DNA from: Mermis nigrescens
Taxonomy: Eukaryota; Nematoda; Enoplea; Mermithida; Mermithidae
DNA length: 64,000 nt
Assembly (NCBI GenBank): GCA_036768485.1
Contig: JAVLUZ010000548.1
Span: forward strand, 654,467-718,466
Direction: 5' to 3'
Below the pieces are notes generated by a model, which was not told the origin of the DNA, ran no database searches, and worked only from the letters and a program-made list of their open reading frames with translations. The translations under genes were made by a program, and so were the position numbers. Of this stretch, positions 1 through 10,080 are shown piece after piece (within the stretch, counting starts at the first letter, position 1; each line of letters starts with the position of its first letter).

Positions 1-322
1 AAAGATTTTTCCCGATGTACAGAGACTTTTAGGGGTTTTGGTAATGCAAAAACTGTAAAAACGTCTTAAATTCCCAAGAATTTTCGGCGCTTCGCGCCGA
101 AATGAGTAATTGTGTGTTGTATATATCTTTATAATGGCAGAATTTGCATTTAGACAAGGAAAAATGCCAAATTTTGCGCGTCAGAAACCCATAAATTAGC
201 TAAAATACACTACCTAAGGTCGAACAACCTTGCTTTACAGCACTAAAAGCGCTGTTGTTCCATATTTTAGTACACAAAAATTTGCATGTACAAAATGTAC
301 AGAATTTTGGGGACCATCTTTG

Positions 323-1400
323 CAGTGGCGGATCTAGGATTTTCCTAAGGGAGGGGCGGTATCCCAACTTTTCCAAAATAGTCAAAAATAGTTCCAAAAA
401 TTTGCCCTTAACGCGCGAAATAGCGTTTTTTCGGTGTTTTACATTGTATACTTTTACATAAAATCACTTTTGACGCAATATTTTTTCTAAATATTTTTAT
501 AATTTTAGACAACTTTGTGCGAAAAAATCATTGAAATTTCTTTGACTTCAACAGAAATCTGACGCGAAGCGCCGGAAAATTTGTGAAATTAAGGCGGATA
601 GACGTCTATAAGCACGATTTACTGCTTTATTTTCTGTATTTATAGCATTTGATGCGAAACATTGAAATTTTTAATTGAAAATAGAAGAAAACTATGCAAA
701 AATAGCTCTTTCTGCTGTTAACATTAGTTTGAAACCTACATGAACAGAAAATGGCTTGCAGGCAGTGTTTTTTTGCACAAGGTCCGTTTGTACATATAAA
801 AGATGGTCCCTAAAAGTCTTTGTACATTTTGTACACACAAATTTTCGGGTACTATGATATAGTACAGTAGCGACTTTAGTGTGGTAAAAACAGAGTTGTT
901 CGACCTTTGGTAGTGTATTTTAGCTAATTCCTGGGTTTATGAGAGCAAAAATCATTATGAATCGTCTTAAAAAGGCGCGAAGCACCAAAAAATTTGACAT
1001 TTTCACTTTCGAAATGCAATTTCTGCCATTATAAAGATATATAGGAAACACAATTACTCATTTCGGCGCGAAGAGCCGAAAATTTTTGCGAATCTTAGAA
1101 CCTTTTTTGCAGTTTTAATCTTCCTAAAAATCTTTGTACATGTACAAAGACGGTCCCGAAAAGTCTTTGTACATCGGGAAAATCTTTGCCGAATACAAAA
1201 ACCCGTGCTTCCAGGTCGCCAAGAAAGTAAATAAATGTCATTAATAGGTATCACCCGGCGCGTAGCGCCGAAAAAATTCGAGAAATTATGGTCACTGTCG
1301 GCCAAAAATCATTGCAAATAGCATATCCATTCTTTATCTCGCCAAATATTTTTTGGACAATGGGAGGGGGGGGCGGCCGCCCCCCTTAAATCCGCCCCTG
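323..1400. mobile_element. C element 1 (hAT-like, non-autonomous)
   Basis: Termini CAGTGGCGGATCTAGG and, inverted, CAGGGGCGGATTTAAGG; perfect 8-bp TSD. Length is about 630 bp without the nested A. It carries degenerate GGCGCGAAGCGCC-type hairpins at about 562 and 1255. Confidence 0.88.
763..1207. mobile_element. A element nested in C element 1
   Basis: 445 bp; termini CAGTGTTTTTTTG and CACGGGTTTTTG; subterminal repeats of CTTTGTACA and the palindrome TTGTACATGTACAA; two GGCGCGAAG hairpins. The TSD is given in the nested-element entry. Confidence 0.88.
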
Positions 1401-1444
1401 CATCTTTGTACATGTACAAAGGGATCATGTACAAAAAAACACTG

Positions 1445-2384
1445 CTCCTAAGTGATCATTTTCTCTTATTAGTTTGCATCAATCAATTTTCCCTTCAGCA
1501 ATGTCAGAATATAAGGCGAGCTAACAATTATCATTTTCGTTTAACCAAAACGTCAAAGCGTTAATTTTAGAGATGAACAAGTAGAGGTGTGCCAGGTACC
1601 GGCGCTAGGGCCTGCAAAAATCAAAAAAAATAAAAACAGGATAAGTTACTATATTTAATCGAATTATACAACGTAATATCTATCCATTTACAAAAACTAA
1701 GCTAAATTGCGTTAAATTTTTGAAATTTTTTTTGTTTTTTTTTCTAGCGATTTTTTGATACCAATGGATAGTGCTCAATGAGAAACGTTGAGAAATGGTG
1801 TTTTTCGCTATAAAACCACTTATACGACAATTTGTTGGCCTTTAAAAAAGCTTGCACCCCCAGAATTTCGGTGCTACCCACCTATAGTCAAACGCCCTAA
1901 ACCCCCACGCTCCTGTAATCCAGACTCCCGTGTCCATGTGTGGGTACATCCCGACATGTAATTTGAGATATAAAGAGCCTGCCAAAAAACATGAAAAATT
2001 CAGACCCGCATGTCATTTTGTACACGGGCACTCCAAAGGTACTTTGTCTTACTTTACTATCTTTGCCTGGTTTATTTAAATCTGATCAAACATACTTAGA
2101 CCAAATTATGAACGAAACTTGACGTTTCTGTTCTGCTCAGAAGCAGCAAGGCTGACTACTTCCTAAGAATGAATGTAACTACGCAATCTTGAACTTCTGC
2201 AACATATTTCTGATATTTTTAGGCTAAGCGAAAAATGAATAGAAAAGTAATAAACTTAAAGAAAATTTATAAGTAAACAAGATAAATTAATAAATTAATA
2301 ACGCAAATTCTTGGTAGCAGTTCGTTGCCCGCTATTTCCTTTATACACAAACACTTAAACTTATAGGACAATTGCATTAGGCAC
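1445..2384. other. WARS2 downstream or intronic stretch with partial B element
   Basis: Contains a B-element half at about 1735-1886 (TTTTTTGATACCAATGGATA to a CCCACCTATAG end). I searched both strands for the missing WARS2 C-terminal exon and saw none. Confidence 0.6.
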
Positions 2385-2710
2385 CAATTCGACTTTTCGC
2401 GCTTTCATCCGATTTGCTCATTTTCACGTTAGGATCACGCAAGCTTTTAATCCTTTTAAAGTTTGAGCTTATCGTCGATGGCTGAGTGAAAAACTTTATG
2501 TTGTATTTCGAATTGAAGTTTGATGCAAGCTTCCGTGCAAAATTCAAATGTATCGCTTGATCATCGCCGACAGGGACATGAGTAGCTTTATAAAGCAGTA
2601 TATCAGCAGCCTGCAATACTGGATAAGAAAAGAGCGCCAAGGGAACGTCACCATCTTTGAATTTAAGGGATTTTTCTTTGAAGTTCGGCATTGAGTGCAA
2701 CTGAGGTAGA
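2385..2710 (-). CDS. WARS2: Mitochondrial tryptophanyl-tRNA synthetase, exon 2 (catalytic core, KMSKS)
   Basis: The acceptor TTCTTTCTAG (AG at 2712-2711) joins exon 1 in phase (AG|T = Ser), giving a seamless STFAS-LPQLHSMPNF. The exon carries FSYPVLQAADILLY, THVPVGDDQ and RDPNVKMSKSD, all hallmarks of mitochondrial and bacterial TrpRS; KMSKS falls at about residues 229-233 of the joined protein. After KSRI the frame reaches Gly-Ala-stop, but a possible donor (G before GTGCCT) at 2384-2383 would end the exon in phase 1, where other animal proteins continue into the C-terminal anticodon-binding region. That region (about 100 residues) was not found between 1 and 2384, so the gene runs off the window or is truncated. 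The 3' boundary is therefore tentative. Confidence 0.88.
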
Positions 2711-3723
2711 CTAGAAAGAATAAAAAGAAAACGCGATTATAAGGACTTTGATATATTCATTTTTGAAAAGTTATACAATTCACCGTATTACGCAGCACTA
2801 AATATACAAAAATATACCAATAATTTAAAGATTTGAATTTACACTGAACTCGTCGATGACAAAGAAAATAAATTACAATGGAACAAAGATTTCTGGAACC
2901 ATCTTTCTAATAGCCTAACCGTCCTTTAATTTTTCACTTCATTTCTTTTTCATCATTACATCCCGTTAAATTATAAATACATGTTCCATAATTGCAAAGC
3001 GTCCGACGACTGCTATTACAACCATACATGTACAGCACAGGAATTCTAGGGAAGGGGGGTCAGGTCCAAAAACTTTCAAGAAGTAAAGTGCCCTTTTTAA
3101 ACTAAAAACGATTATAACATGCCAAAAACACTGTTTTTTGACGTTTCAAACAATGTTCGTTTTTTCTGGAACATAAAAACACAAAAAACAATCAAATAAA
3201 TCGAGTAGATTGAACAAAATTCTGTCAAAAAATATGTACATGGCGCAAAGCGCCGAAAATTTGATTTTTGAGCTGATATCAAGCTAAAAACGCTAAAAAA
3301 GGCAGAGTTTTTACAATTTTTATGAAAAATTGTCATTTCTGGGGGTGGGTCACCATAGCCATTTTGCTAGGGGTTAGTTGTCATTATGGGAGAGTCAAAC
3401 CCCCACCATGAGTACGTATGATTTATTACAACATGAATTGGCAACAAAACCAAAAATTCGTAGATACTCAACGTTAGGGTATATAGTCGAGGCGAAATCT
3501 ATTCCAGCTCATACATTTTTCGCAAATTAAATCACGAATTATTTTTATTAATTGTGGTTTTAACCAGCTTTTCAAGCGGTTCTGAGTACGACAAAGCACG
3601 TATAAAATTGATTTGAAAAGAGCAGGAGTCAAACGTCCATTTATATACGTTTACAACGAAACTTTACATTGACATTAGGTATGGATGTAAACAATATAAT
3701 AATAACAGACCTGAAATGCTCAC
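2711..3723 (-). other. WARS2 intron 1, containing a repeat H copy
   Basis: A 1013-bp GT-AG intron between the two recognised WARS2 exons. It contains one H repeat (about 3025-3415), with its GGCGC-AAA-GCGCC hairpin at about 3242, and otherwise AT-rich sequence without recognisable features. Confidence 0.7.
3025..3415. repeat. H repeat
   Basis: Begins near TGTACAGCACAGGAATTCTAG and ends near CCCCCACCATGAGTACG; contains an ACACTG..GACGTTTC..CAATG core and a GGCGCAAAGCGCC hairpin. Further copies lie at about 8620-8885, 9618-9860, 14345-14660 (reverse), 45500-45860, 46262-46590 and 47290-47550 (reverse). The function is unknown; it is a dispersed repeat of about 370 bp. Confidence 0.6.
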
Positions 3724-4121
3724 CTCGCAAATGTAGACAATATCCAGTGCAGCAGCGCGTGTTGTGGGACGGAGCTCTGCTGGAAAATGATTACTTTATC
3801 CGGATCTAAACCGCAAGCTAGCAAACATGCCAGCATTTGTCTAATATTAGTTTTCAATTGAGTGCTCGACTTAAAAATAGTTAAAGCATGCAAATCGACA
3901 ATAGAAAGAAGCATTTTCCCGTGTTTCGCATCATTTTGCAATTTGACCCAATTTTCTACAGCTCCAAAATAATTGCCAATATGTAGTACACCAGTGGGTT
4001 GTATGCCAGAAAATATGATTTTCTTAGATTCGTCGACTGACAAAGTACTGCATTGGAAGCCAATAATATTGGACTGGTATGCAAGTTTTAAAATAGGTTT
4101 ACATCTCATTCGCCAAACCAT
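3724..4121 (-). CDS. WARS2: Mitochondrial tryptophanyl-tRNA synthetase, exon 1 (N-terminal)
   Basis: Class I aminoacyl-tRNA synthetase that charges mitochondrial tRNA-Trp. The exon encodes 132 codons plus 2 nt. The start is the ATG at 4121; the same frame has a TAA shortly upstream. Residues 1-28 are basic and hydroxylated with few acids, as expected of a mitochondrial presequence (inference). Residues 38-54 hold the Rossmann-fold signature GIQPTGVLHIGNYFGA with the HIGN version of the HIGH ATP-binding motif, followed by SIVDLHALT and a SSVPQHALLHWIL segment typical of bacterial and mitochondrial TrpRS. The exon ends GCGAG before GTGAGC (donor GT at 3723-3722), phase 2. TTTCAG directly precedes ACAATG, so an upstream 5'-UTR intron is possible. 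Family identity is firm; splice sites were read by eye. Confidence 0.93.
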
Positions 4122-4283
4122 TGTCTGAAACGAAGCATAATCATGTAATTAAAAAAGCTCATACATGTAAAAATATTATTTATTCTTTCAACCCTTTTTC
4201 AACTTTTATATGTGTACAAAAACACAGAAGATTTTTTAATATGCTGGCTGAAGCAGATTGACTGTGGCCCACTTCCTGTCAAA

Positions 4284-4454
4284 ATGTCATCTAATCCTAA
4301 ATTAATAATACAAAATTCTCAAATTAGTAAATCAAAGCGCTCAAAAAACTTCTTCGTACAAAGATTTAACCATAAATGTTTGAGCAATTTGTACTACAGA
4401 ACTAAAAATGATGCTGTAAAATTCATAACTTTACAAAGAACAGAGCCCAGATAA
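4284..4454 (+). CDS. Short hypothetical ORF divergent from WARS2
   Basis: A 56-codon ORF starting at ATG 4284 (an upstream ATG at 4212 in the same frame would extend it to 80 residues). The product is basic and rich in Lys, Arg, Ser and Asn, with KSKRSKNFFVQRFNHKC. I do not recognise it. It begins only about 160 bp from the WARS2 start on the opposite strand, so the two could share a bidirectional promoter if it is real. There are no repeats inside it, which is unusual here, but ORFs this short are expected by chance in AT-rich DNA. Confidence 0.22.
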   Translation: MSSNPKLIIQNSQISKSKRSKNFFVQRFNHKCLSNLYYRTKNDAVKFITLQRTEPR

Positions 4455-5866
4455 GGACAAAATCCCAGAAGTTGGGACCAGTTAAACAAATCGTCTAATA
4501 TGGACAGCCAACTATCATTTCGAAGTCTTGCTTTGCTGATGTCTCAATTGCGCGTCAGCTAAACAGATGTATAAGCTTTTCGTCAAAGTTATACTTGCTT
4601 AGATTGCAAAAGTACATCAGAATCTAATATGTAGCTTAGCATATGTAATCGTACTTTAATCAAGCATACTGAAAATTTTTTAAAAAATCAGAAAAACTCA
4701 AAATTAACAAAACTCGACTGACATTTATTTTGATTCTACGCCCTTAGGTTGGGTTAATACTCATAGATGCGCAAAAGGGCCGGTCTGGGGGTCAGCGGAA
4801 ATCCTATTTTGAACCAAAATGGCCTCAAAAACTAGTATAAATAATAAAATGACGTAAAACTGTTAAGCCACCGTTTCGAGTCAATTTCAAGCACTGTTAT
4901 AGAAAATGTTTTGAATTTCATCAAATTTTAGCCTTTAATCAGCCTTATTTTCTTTAGGGAATTTCGTGTTTTTCTTTTCTGGAGGTCTAATCCAGACCAC
5001 CGATCCCCCACGCGCATGTGTGAGAATCATATCATCCCTCCCTTTGAATATGGTGATTGTGATTTTTAAGCAAATCTTATAATGAATGTCACACGCTTAA
5101 AAATTAATACTGCCCTGCCCAGACATAAATATGCTATAACATTTTAATAAAGAGCGATATACAGAGTGGATAAAAACAAATCGCATATTGACCTTATAAC
5201 TTCCTTGATGCTTGACTTCACCATATTAAACGCAGTTTGCTTTGTAAGAGCCTATAATCACTGCATGAATGTAATAAATTATCAATTATGCTAGTTTAGC
5301 TGTCATTGGTTCATTCTGAATTTGGTAAGTCGTTTTTCATATCGCAGATCCAGTGCGTAAAATCAGCAATCTTCACAAAGTTATAACATTTCAACAGAAA
5401 TAGAAAATCGAACGCGGTTTGCTTCATATGATATTAAACGTCTCTATACTTTAGCCTGTGTGAAACAAACGCACTTTCCCTACGGGTTACTGCATTCATA
5501 ATCAATATTTTCAATTTGCATGCACTTGACGAAACATGCAATTTTTGATTAAAGCGTTATTTTACAATAAGCCAAAATGCCGTACAGCAAATCACTCCAA
5601 TGATAGCTAAATAAAATGGCTTCAGAATAAAAGAAGTTCCACTCAACTATTACGGAGCGCTCTAAGGTTACAGGGCAACAAATACAATCAATATTGCCGG
5701 CATATGCTGCCATGACTCGAAAAGGACTTTTGCGAAAATGCATGTATTTATTGGACAACACAATATGCATAACTATCACTTTGACTTCTCAATGCAGAAA
5801 TGTTATGCTTCGTATTAAAGCAAACTGGATTCCAGTTGCATTCGGCTTAAGAAATTGTAAGGTTCG
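4455..5866. other. Intergenic, one G repeat
   Basis: A G-type dispersed repeat at about 4780-5040 (GGGCCGGTCTGGGGGTC to ACCACCGATCCCCCACG), related to those at 17.25, 29.4, 38.5 and 53.7 kb. The rest is AT-rich with no gene signal. Confidence 0.5.
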
Positions 5867-5874
5867 ATCGATAG

Positions 5875-6305
5875 CATGGTTTTTTGTATTCGGCAAAGAT
5901 TTTCCCCGATGTATAAAGACTTTTCGGGAAGGTCTTTGTATATGTACAAAGATTTTTGGGAAGACAAAAATTGCAAAAATGTCTTAAATTCACAAAAACT
6001 TTCGGCGGAATAATTGTGTGTTCTATATATCTTCATAATGGCAGAAATTGTGTTTTGATAGGGAAAATGTCAAATTTTTTGGCGCTTCGCGCCTTTTTAC
6101 ACGATCCTTAGTGATTTTGGTCCTCAGAGACACAGAAATTAGCTAAAATACACTACCAAAGGTCGAACAACTCTGTTTTTACCATACTTGAATCGCTACT
6201 GTACCATATTATAGTACCCGAAAAATTTGTGTGTACAAAATGTACATGGACTTTCGGGGACCATCTTTGTACATGTACAAACGAACCTTGATCAAAAAAA
6301 GACTG
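5875..6305. mobile_element. A element (hAT-like), solitary copy
   Basis: 431 bp; termini CATGGTTTTTTGTATTCGG and (inverted) CAGTCTTTTTTTG; TSD ATCGATAG/TTCGATAG at 5867-5874 and 6306-6313. GGCGCTTCGCGCC hairpin at 6081-6093. Confidence 0.88.
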
Positions 6306-8329
6306 TTCGATAGGCGATTCGTTTTTTGACCCACTCTGTATATTGTCAACTAAGTACCTAAGTTACTTGTTATTGATATCTAATTGCCAAAAAAGTTTAA
6401 AATAGACGAGATATAGATGTATGTTCGATATCATAAAAGGGTTAATTATTGAGTATTTAAATGTGTTGGGTTTCAATAAAAAATTATAATATTTGGCTGA
6501 AAACGCCGGATTTTGATAAAAAGTCTATAACTTCAGCGAATGTTCCAAAGATCTTTTTACGAGCCTCAAGATCCTGTCCCTCGTAAGACATCAGTGTATC
6601 AACCACAACCATACATTCTGTCTAAAAAATCAATAATTTCTGGAAACGATTCCAGTCATAGACATATTGCAACTCCGACTTCCTGAAACTATGTCATATT
6701 CAGGGGACAAGAAGTTTCTACTTAAAAAACCATGCTATTGAGCTGAATTTGGTGCCGAAATTTAGGAACATTCTTTGATTCAAAGATGCTTACTTTTATA
6801 CACACATGCACACGGGGGGAGTATCCCCCTATCAGAACTTTGATGGGCACATCTTCCTCAGGCCATTTTCGGATCAAAACCTATTGTTCGAATTATAAAA
6901 TAGCGCTAAACGATGCCCAACAGTATGAACTAAAGTTGTTTTTCGAGTAGTAGGTAGGTACTCTGTCAATTCATTTATTCATTCACTTTTTGTCCATTTT
7001 TAATAGTCCAAGTCAATTCATCGTTCTTATTATCATTTGTTTCCATGCAAACTTAATCACGCATATTTAACAAGAGTAGAATACAACGAATTAAAGCGTT
7101 ATTACGGGTTATGAGGGGAATGGGAGGGAATATGTTACTATAAAAATATCTGAAAAGTCAGCATAAACTCATCATTTTAGTGCCAAAATATACCATAAAA
7201 ATCAATAGTTCACCCCACATATCCCCCCAAGGAAACTCGGTTTACCCCGCTCCCAGAACATTGAACCGTGAGTACGTATGTTTTTATAGCAAGTTTTCGC
7301 GTATAGATAAACGGCCAGAATCTTAGATGATTAAGCTCGTAACTCCTAACTAGTATACTTGGACTTTTCCTATGCATGCGTTATGGATGGAGGCACTGCT
7401 AACCGCTAATTATTATGGTTCAGCCAGACATATAGCTCAATTGAAATCCAAAACTAAATCTTTACAAAACGAGACGGGCTTTGTTTTACAAACTATCAAC
7501 TTTTTTATCCTAAAATGCACCTTAAAGTGATTTCCCAGTTATTGATACCTGCTAACAAGTTTTGAACAAACAAGGTCAAATAGAAGCCTCTTGTAGCCCA
7601 AAAGCCAGAATACCATTCCCTTAATCCCTAGCAATAATATACAGTCAATTTTCTGCATATATGGACAAACCGTGTACAACTTCATTCAACTCGGCATCAA
7701 TGGGGGCTGGGTCGGTGGAAGACCTGCCAGTATCAATAGATTTAGTAAAAATACCATGTAAATCGAAGAAAAATGATGAAAATACACAAAAGAGACTAAC
7801 TATAGTCTGATTCACATAACTTCGTGCATCAATTTGAAGAAATTTTATCGACAGTAAGCTTGAGGTTACGACAATTATGTTTCATATCAACGCTATAATC
7901 GCAATCTGTCAGCCGATTGTACGAGATAGTTTGACCAAACTTATGTGAAACAGACTATAGCTAGTCAGTCAATCGACAAGAAAAAGGAAGATGTATGTCG
8001 ATTTAAAAATTAGATGATCAAGTAACCAAGAAACCTACGACGACTAACCAATCAAAAATCAATTAACCAATCAGCCACTAAGCAGCTAATCAATCAACCA
8101 AACAGATAGCTTGTTAAAGGACAGCCAACCAAAGATTGGGCAGCTGATATCAATAGGAAGATAGTCCATGTATGCCTGTCTGGAAAACATTTATGATAAA
8201 TCGAAGAAAACATGATAATGGCAAGAAAGTAATCAGAAAATTCTGAATATATTTTCCACTTTTATTATCCAATGAATGCATAAATAAAGAACATATTACA
8301 CATCGATACAAAGACGTAATTTTTTTAAA
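6306..8329. other. Intergenic; no gene seen
   Basis: AT-rich. It contains a short mariner-like MITE at about 7801-7959 (own entry) and an AACCAATCAACC-rich stretch near 8020-8130. I saw no ORF with family resemblance on either strand. Confidence 0.5.
7801..7959. mobile_element. T element (mariner-like MITE)
   Basis: About 159 bp with TIRs TATAGTCTGATTCACATAA and, inverted, TATAGTCTGTTTCACATAA, bounded by TA. A related, degenerate copy is at about 17565-17760. Confidence 0.65.
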
Positions 8330-8335
8330 CACATG

Positions 8336-8542
8336 CCATTTGATACGAAAGGGTTCCGTGACATGAAATATTTGTTGTAATAAGTCCGACAACTGATGAA
8401 AAAGTTCATGAGATAAATCAGGCGGTACGAAAAATTGCACTGTCAAATGCATCTTATCGTTAGTCATGGCGCATTCCATCACAAAGCCTTTGACGCATTT
8501 GTAAATCAATTCCGCTCTTTTCAAACACCAGCTGACAGTCAT
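8336..8542 (-). pseudogene. Duplicated FERRY3 last exon, stop codon lost
   Basis: Near-identical to the 44467-44676 exon: the same TVSWCLKRAELIYKCVKG start, with ATTND changed to AMTND and TKPF to TEPF. The terminal TAG is TGG here, so the frame runs on for about 60 unrelated residues to 8150. No other FERRY3 exons lie nearby on this strand, so this is a partial segmental copy, not a second gene. Homology continues on the intron side to about 9.85 kb (matching about 44.69-46.45 kb) and stops abruptly near 8330 on the 3' side. Few changes separate the two exon copies, so the duplication appears relatively recent. Confidence 0.88.
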
Positions 8543-8887
8543 ATTCTATAAATGAATGATAGAAATCTAATCTACGTGATAGAACATAATCCACAATTCA
8601 ATGGAGCATATGCACTCATGTACAGCATGGGAATTCTGAGGGCGGGGTGAGATTTTGAAGTGCCCTTTTTGGCTAAAACATCGTTTTCAGCGTTTCTGAC
8701 GGTGCTCCATCATTCTAGAGCGCAAAAATACAAAAAATTTCTAAAAGTACCAGAAAAATTCGATGCAATTGACTAAAATATAGTCAAAAATGAGTATAGC
8801 CGAAAAGTTGACGCTTTTTAGCACATAGCGAAAAACGCTTAAAACAGCAACTCTTGTATAAATTTTTCGGAAAATCGCGAATTCTAG

Positions 8888-9103
8888 ATGGAAGGCTTAA
8901 AAATTCTAAAGGGCGAGATCGAAATGAAGAAAATGAAGATTTGGACTATACAACACAGACTAATTGATATACGGAAAACATATCCTTCTGTAAAATGTAT
9001 TCGAAAGCAATACAATTTTAATGATTTTGATATTTACAATGCAATACGTCATAGGCAGTTCCTTATTTATAGAGGTATGAGATGGCCGCCCCATTATTCG
9101 TAG
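8888..9103 (+). CDS. Hypothetical ORF inside the segmental duplication
   Basis: A 71-codon ORF: MEGLKILKGEIEMKKMKIWT start, then IQHRLIDIRKTYPSVKCIRK, then a DFDIYNAIRHRQFLIYRGMR tail and WPPHYS. I recognise no family. The paralogous stretch at about 45925-46085 keeps long nucleotide identity (TTTGGACTATACAACACAGA; CAATGCAATACG) but is frameshifted and interrupted. It may be a relic of a coding repeat or exon, or simply chance; there is no flanking splice evidence I trust. Confidence 0.25.
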   Translation: MEGLKILKGEIEMKKMKIWTIQHRLIDIRKTYPSVKCIRKQYNFNDFDIYNAIRHRQFLIYRGMRWPPHYS

Positions 9104-9339
9104 AAATTTTTGAAACACTAAGTCATCGCAGAAAAATACAAATATATTCATCTAAATACGAATACCATGGAATTTTATAGCGCGTCGTGCCATTTTTAAC
9201 GTGTTTTTGAAATTTATCCAGCTAGTTCGTGTGCACGATGCCGGAAAATCATAAACGTAATTAGTTCAGGAGTCCATGATTTCCTTCTGTATAAAACGTC
9301 TTCTTTTAATGATAAGTATGTACATATACCCGATCATAG

Positions 9340-9600
9340 GTGGGCGGCACCAAAGTTCTGGGGATGCAAGATTTTTTCAAAGGTAAAAATGGCCTTGAAA
9401 ATGGTGGTATATTTGACGAAAAACACCATTTTTCAACGTTTCTCATCAGGCACTATCCATTGGAATCAAAAAATGGCAAAACAAAACAAAAAAAAATTCA
9501 AAAATTGAATTCTGGGGGGGTATCTTGGTTTCTTGGGGGGAGGGGGGGTTATTTTGGCTTCTGGGGGTGCATACCCCAAGCCCCCACGTCCAGGTATAGA
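9340..9600. mobile_element. B element
   Basis: CATAGGTGGGCGGCACCAAA at one end and CCCCCACGTCCAGGTATAG at the other. The core contains ACACCATTTTTCAACGTTTC and a G run (about 9514-9548). It is absent from the paralogous segment near 46.24 kb, so it inserted after the segmental duplication. Confidence 0.75.
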
Positions 9601-9676
9601 CCCGACCCTAGTATACGTGTACAGCATGGTAATTCTGGGGTAGGGAATTTTAAAAAGTGTCTTTTGGGACTAAAAA

Positions 9677-9678
<2 letters not shown>

Positions 9679-9749
<71 letters not shown>
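9679..9749. repeat. (TA)n microsatellite
   Basis: About 35 units of AT. The paralogous position near 46335 reads only GACGGGTATATGAC, so the array expanded in this copy after duplication. Confidence 0.97.
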
Positions 9750-9750
<1 letters not shown>

Positions 9751-9852
9751 GACAAAACACTGCTTTCAGACGTTTCGGACAATGCTCGTTCTTTCTAGAG
9801 CATAAAAACATGAAAAACTTTTGAAAAAATTTACAAAAAATCGAAAAAAATC

Positions 9853-9878
9853 ATAGGTAGCGCGATAGCGCTACCTAT
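9853..9878. repeat. Short perfect hairpin
   Basis: ATAGGTAGCGC, a short loop, then GCGCTACCTAT, directly at the end of an H repeat. It could be a terminator-like or element-end structure; the role is unknown. Confidence 0.6.
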
Positions 9879-10080
9879 AATATACTTGGCCATCCTTTTT
9901 ATATATGTTTATCACAGCGAGTGCGAAATTTGTGCCCCCTCTCACAGCAACAACGGCACACACCTGGGAGGTGAGGTTTTTTTAATCGATAGATAATTAA
10001 AAAATTCGATGCCGGTGTTTTTTTGTTTACACTCGATACCGAGTTAGCAATGAGTGTGTAAAGTGTAAACCGAAAAGTCA

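Larger units (their letters stand above)
1..1444. mobile_element. Triple-nested hAT-like elements (A within C within A)
   Basis: An outer A element (runs off position 1, resumes at 1409, ends CACTG at 1444) is interrupted by a C element at 323-1400. The C insertion has the perfect 8-bp TSD CATCTTTG (315-322 and 1401-1408). The C element is itself interrupted by another A at 763-1207 with TSD CTTGCAGG/CTTCCAGG. No coding capacity is seen; all are non-autonomous. Confidence 0.9.
8330..9850. repeat. Segmental duplication, copy 1 (pair of about 44461-46450)
   Basis: Collinear with the FERRY3 last exon plus intron 3' end. Shared landmarks are the exon, a TAGAAATCTAATCTACGTGA segment, an H repeat, and a stretch reading TTTGGACTATACAACACAGA. 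Private to this copy are a B element with extra flank (about 9250-9600) and the (TA)n at 9679-9749. Private to the other copy is a 744-bp element. Confidence 0.85.

Noticed and set aside
1054..1305. Recurrent ORFs containing RLFGTVFVH or CTKTFRDRLCTCTK
   Set aside because: They are translations of the A-element terminal repeats (CTTTGTACATGTACAAAG) and recur wherever the element occurs, with frame changes.
9549..9798. ORFs rich in YIYIYI at 9.7, 31.8, 33.7, 34.6 and 36.3 kb
   Set aside because: They are translations of (TA)n microsatellites and have no coding meaning.
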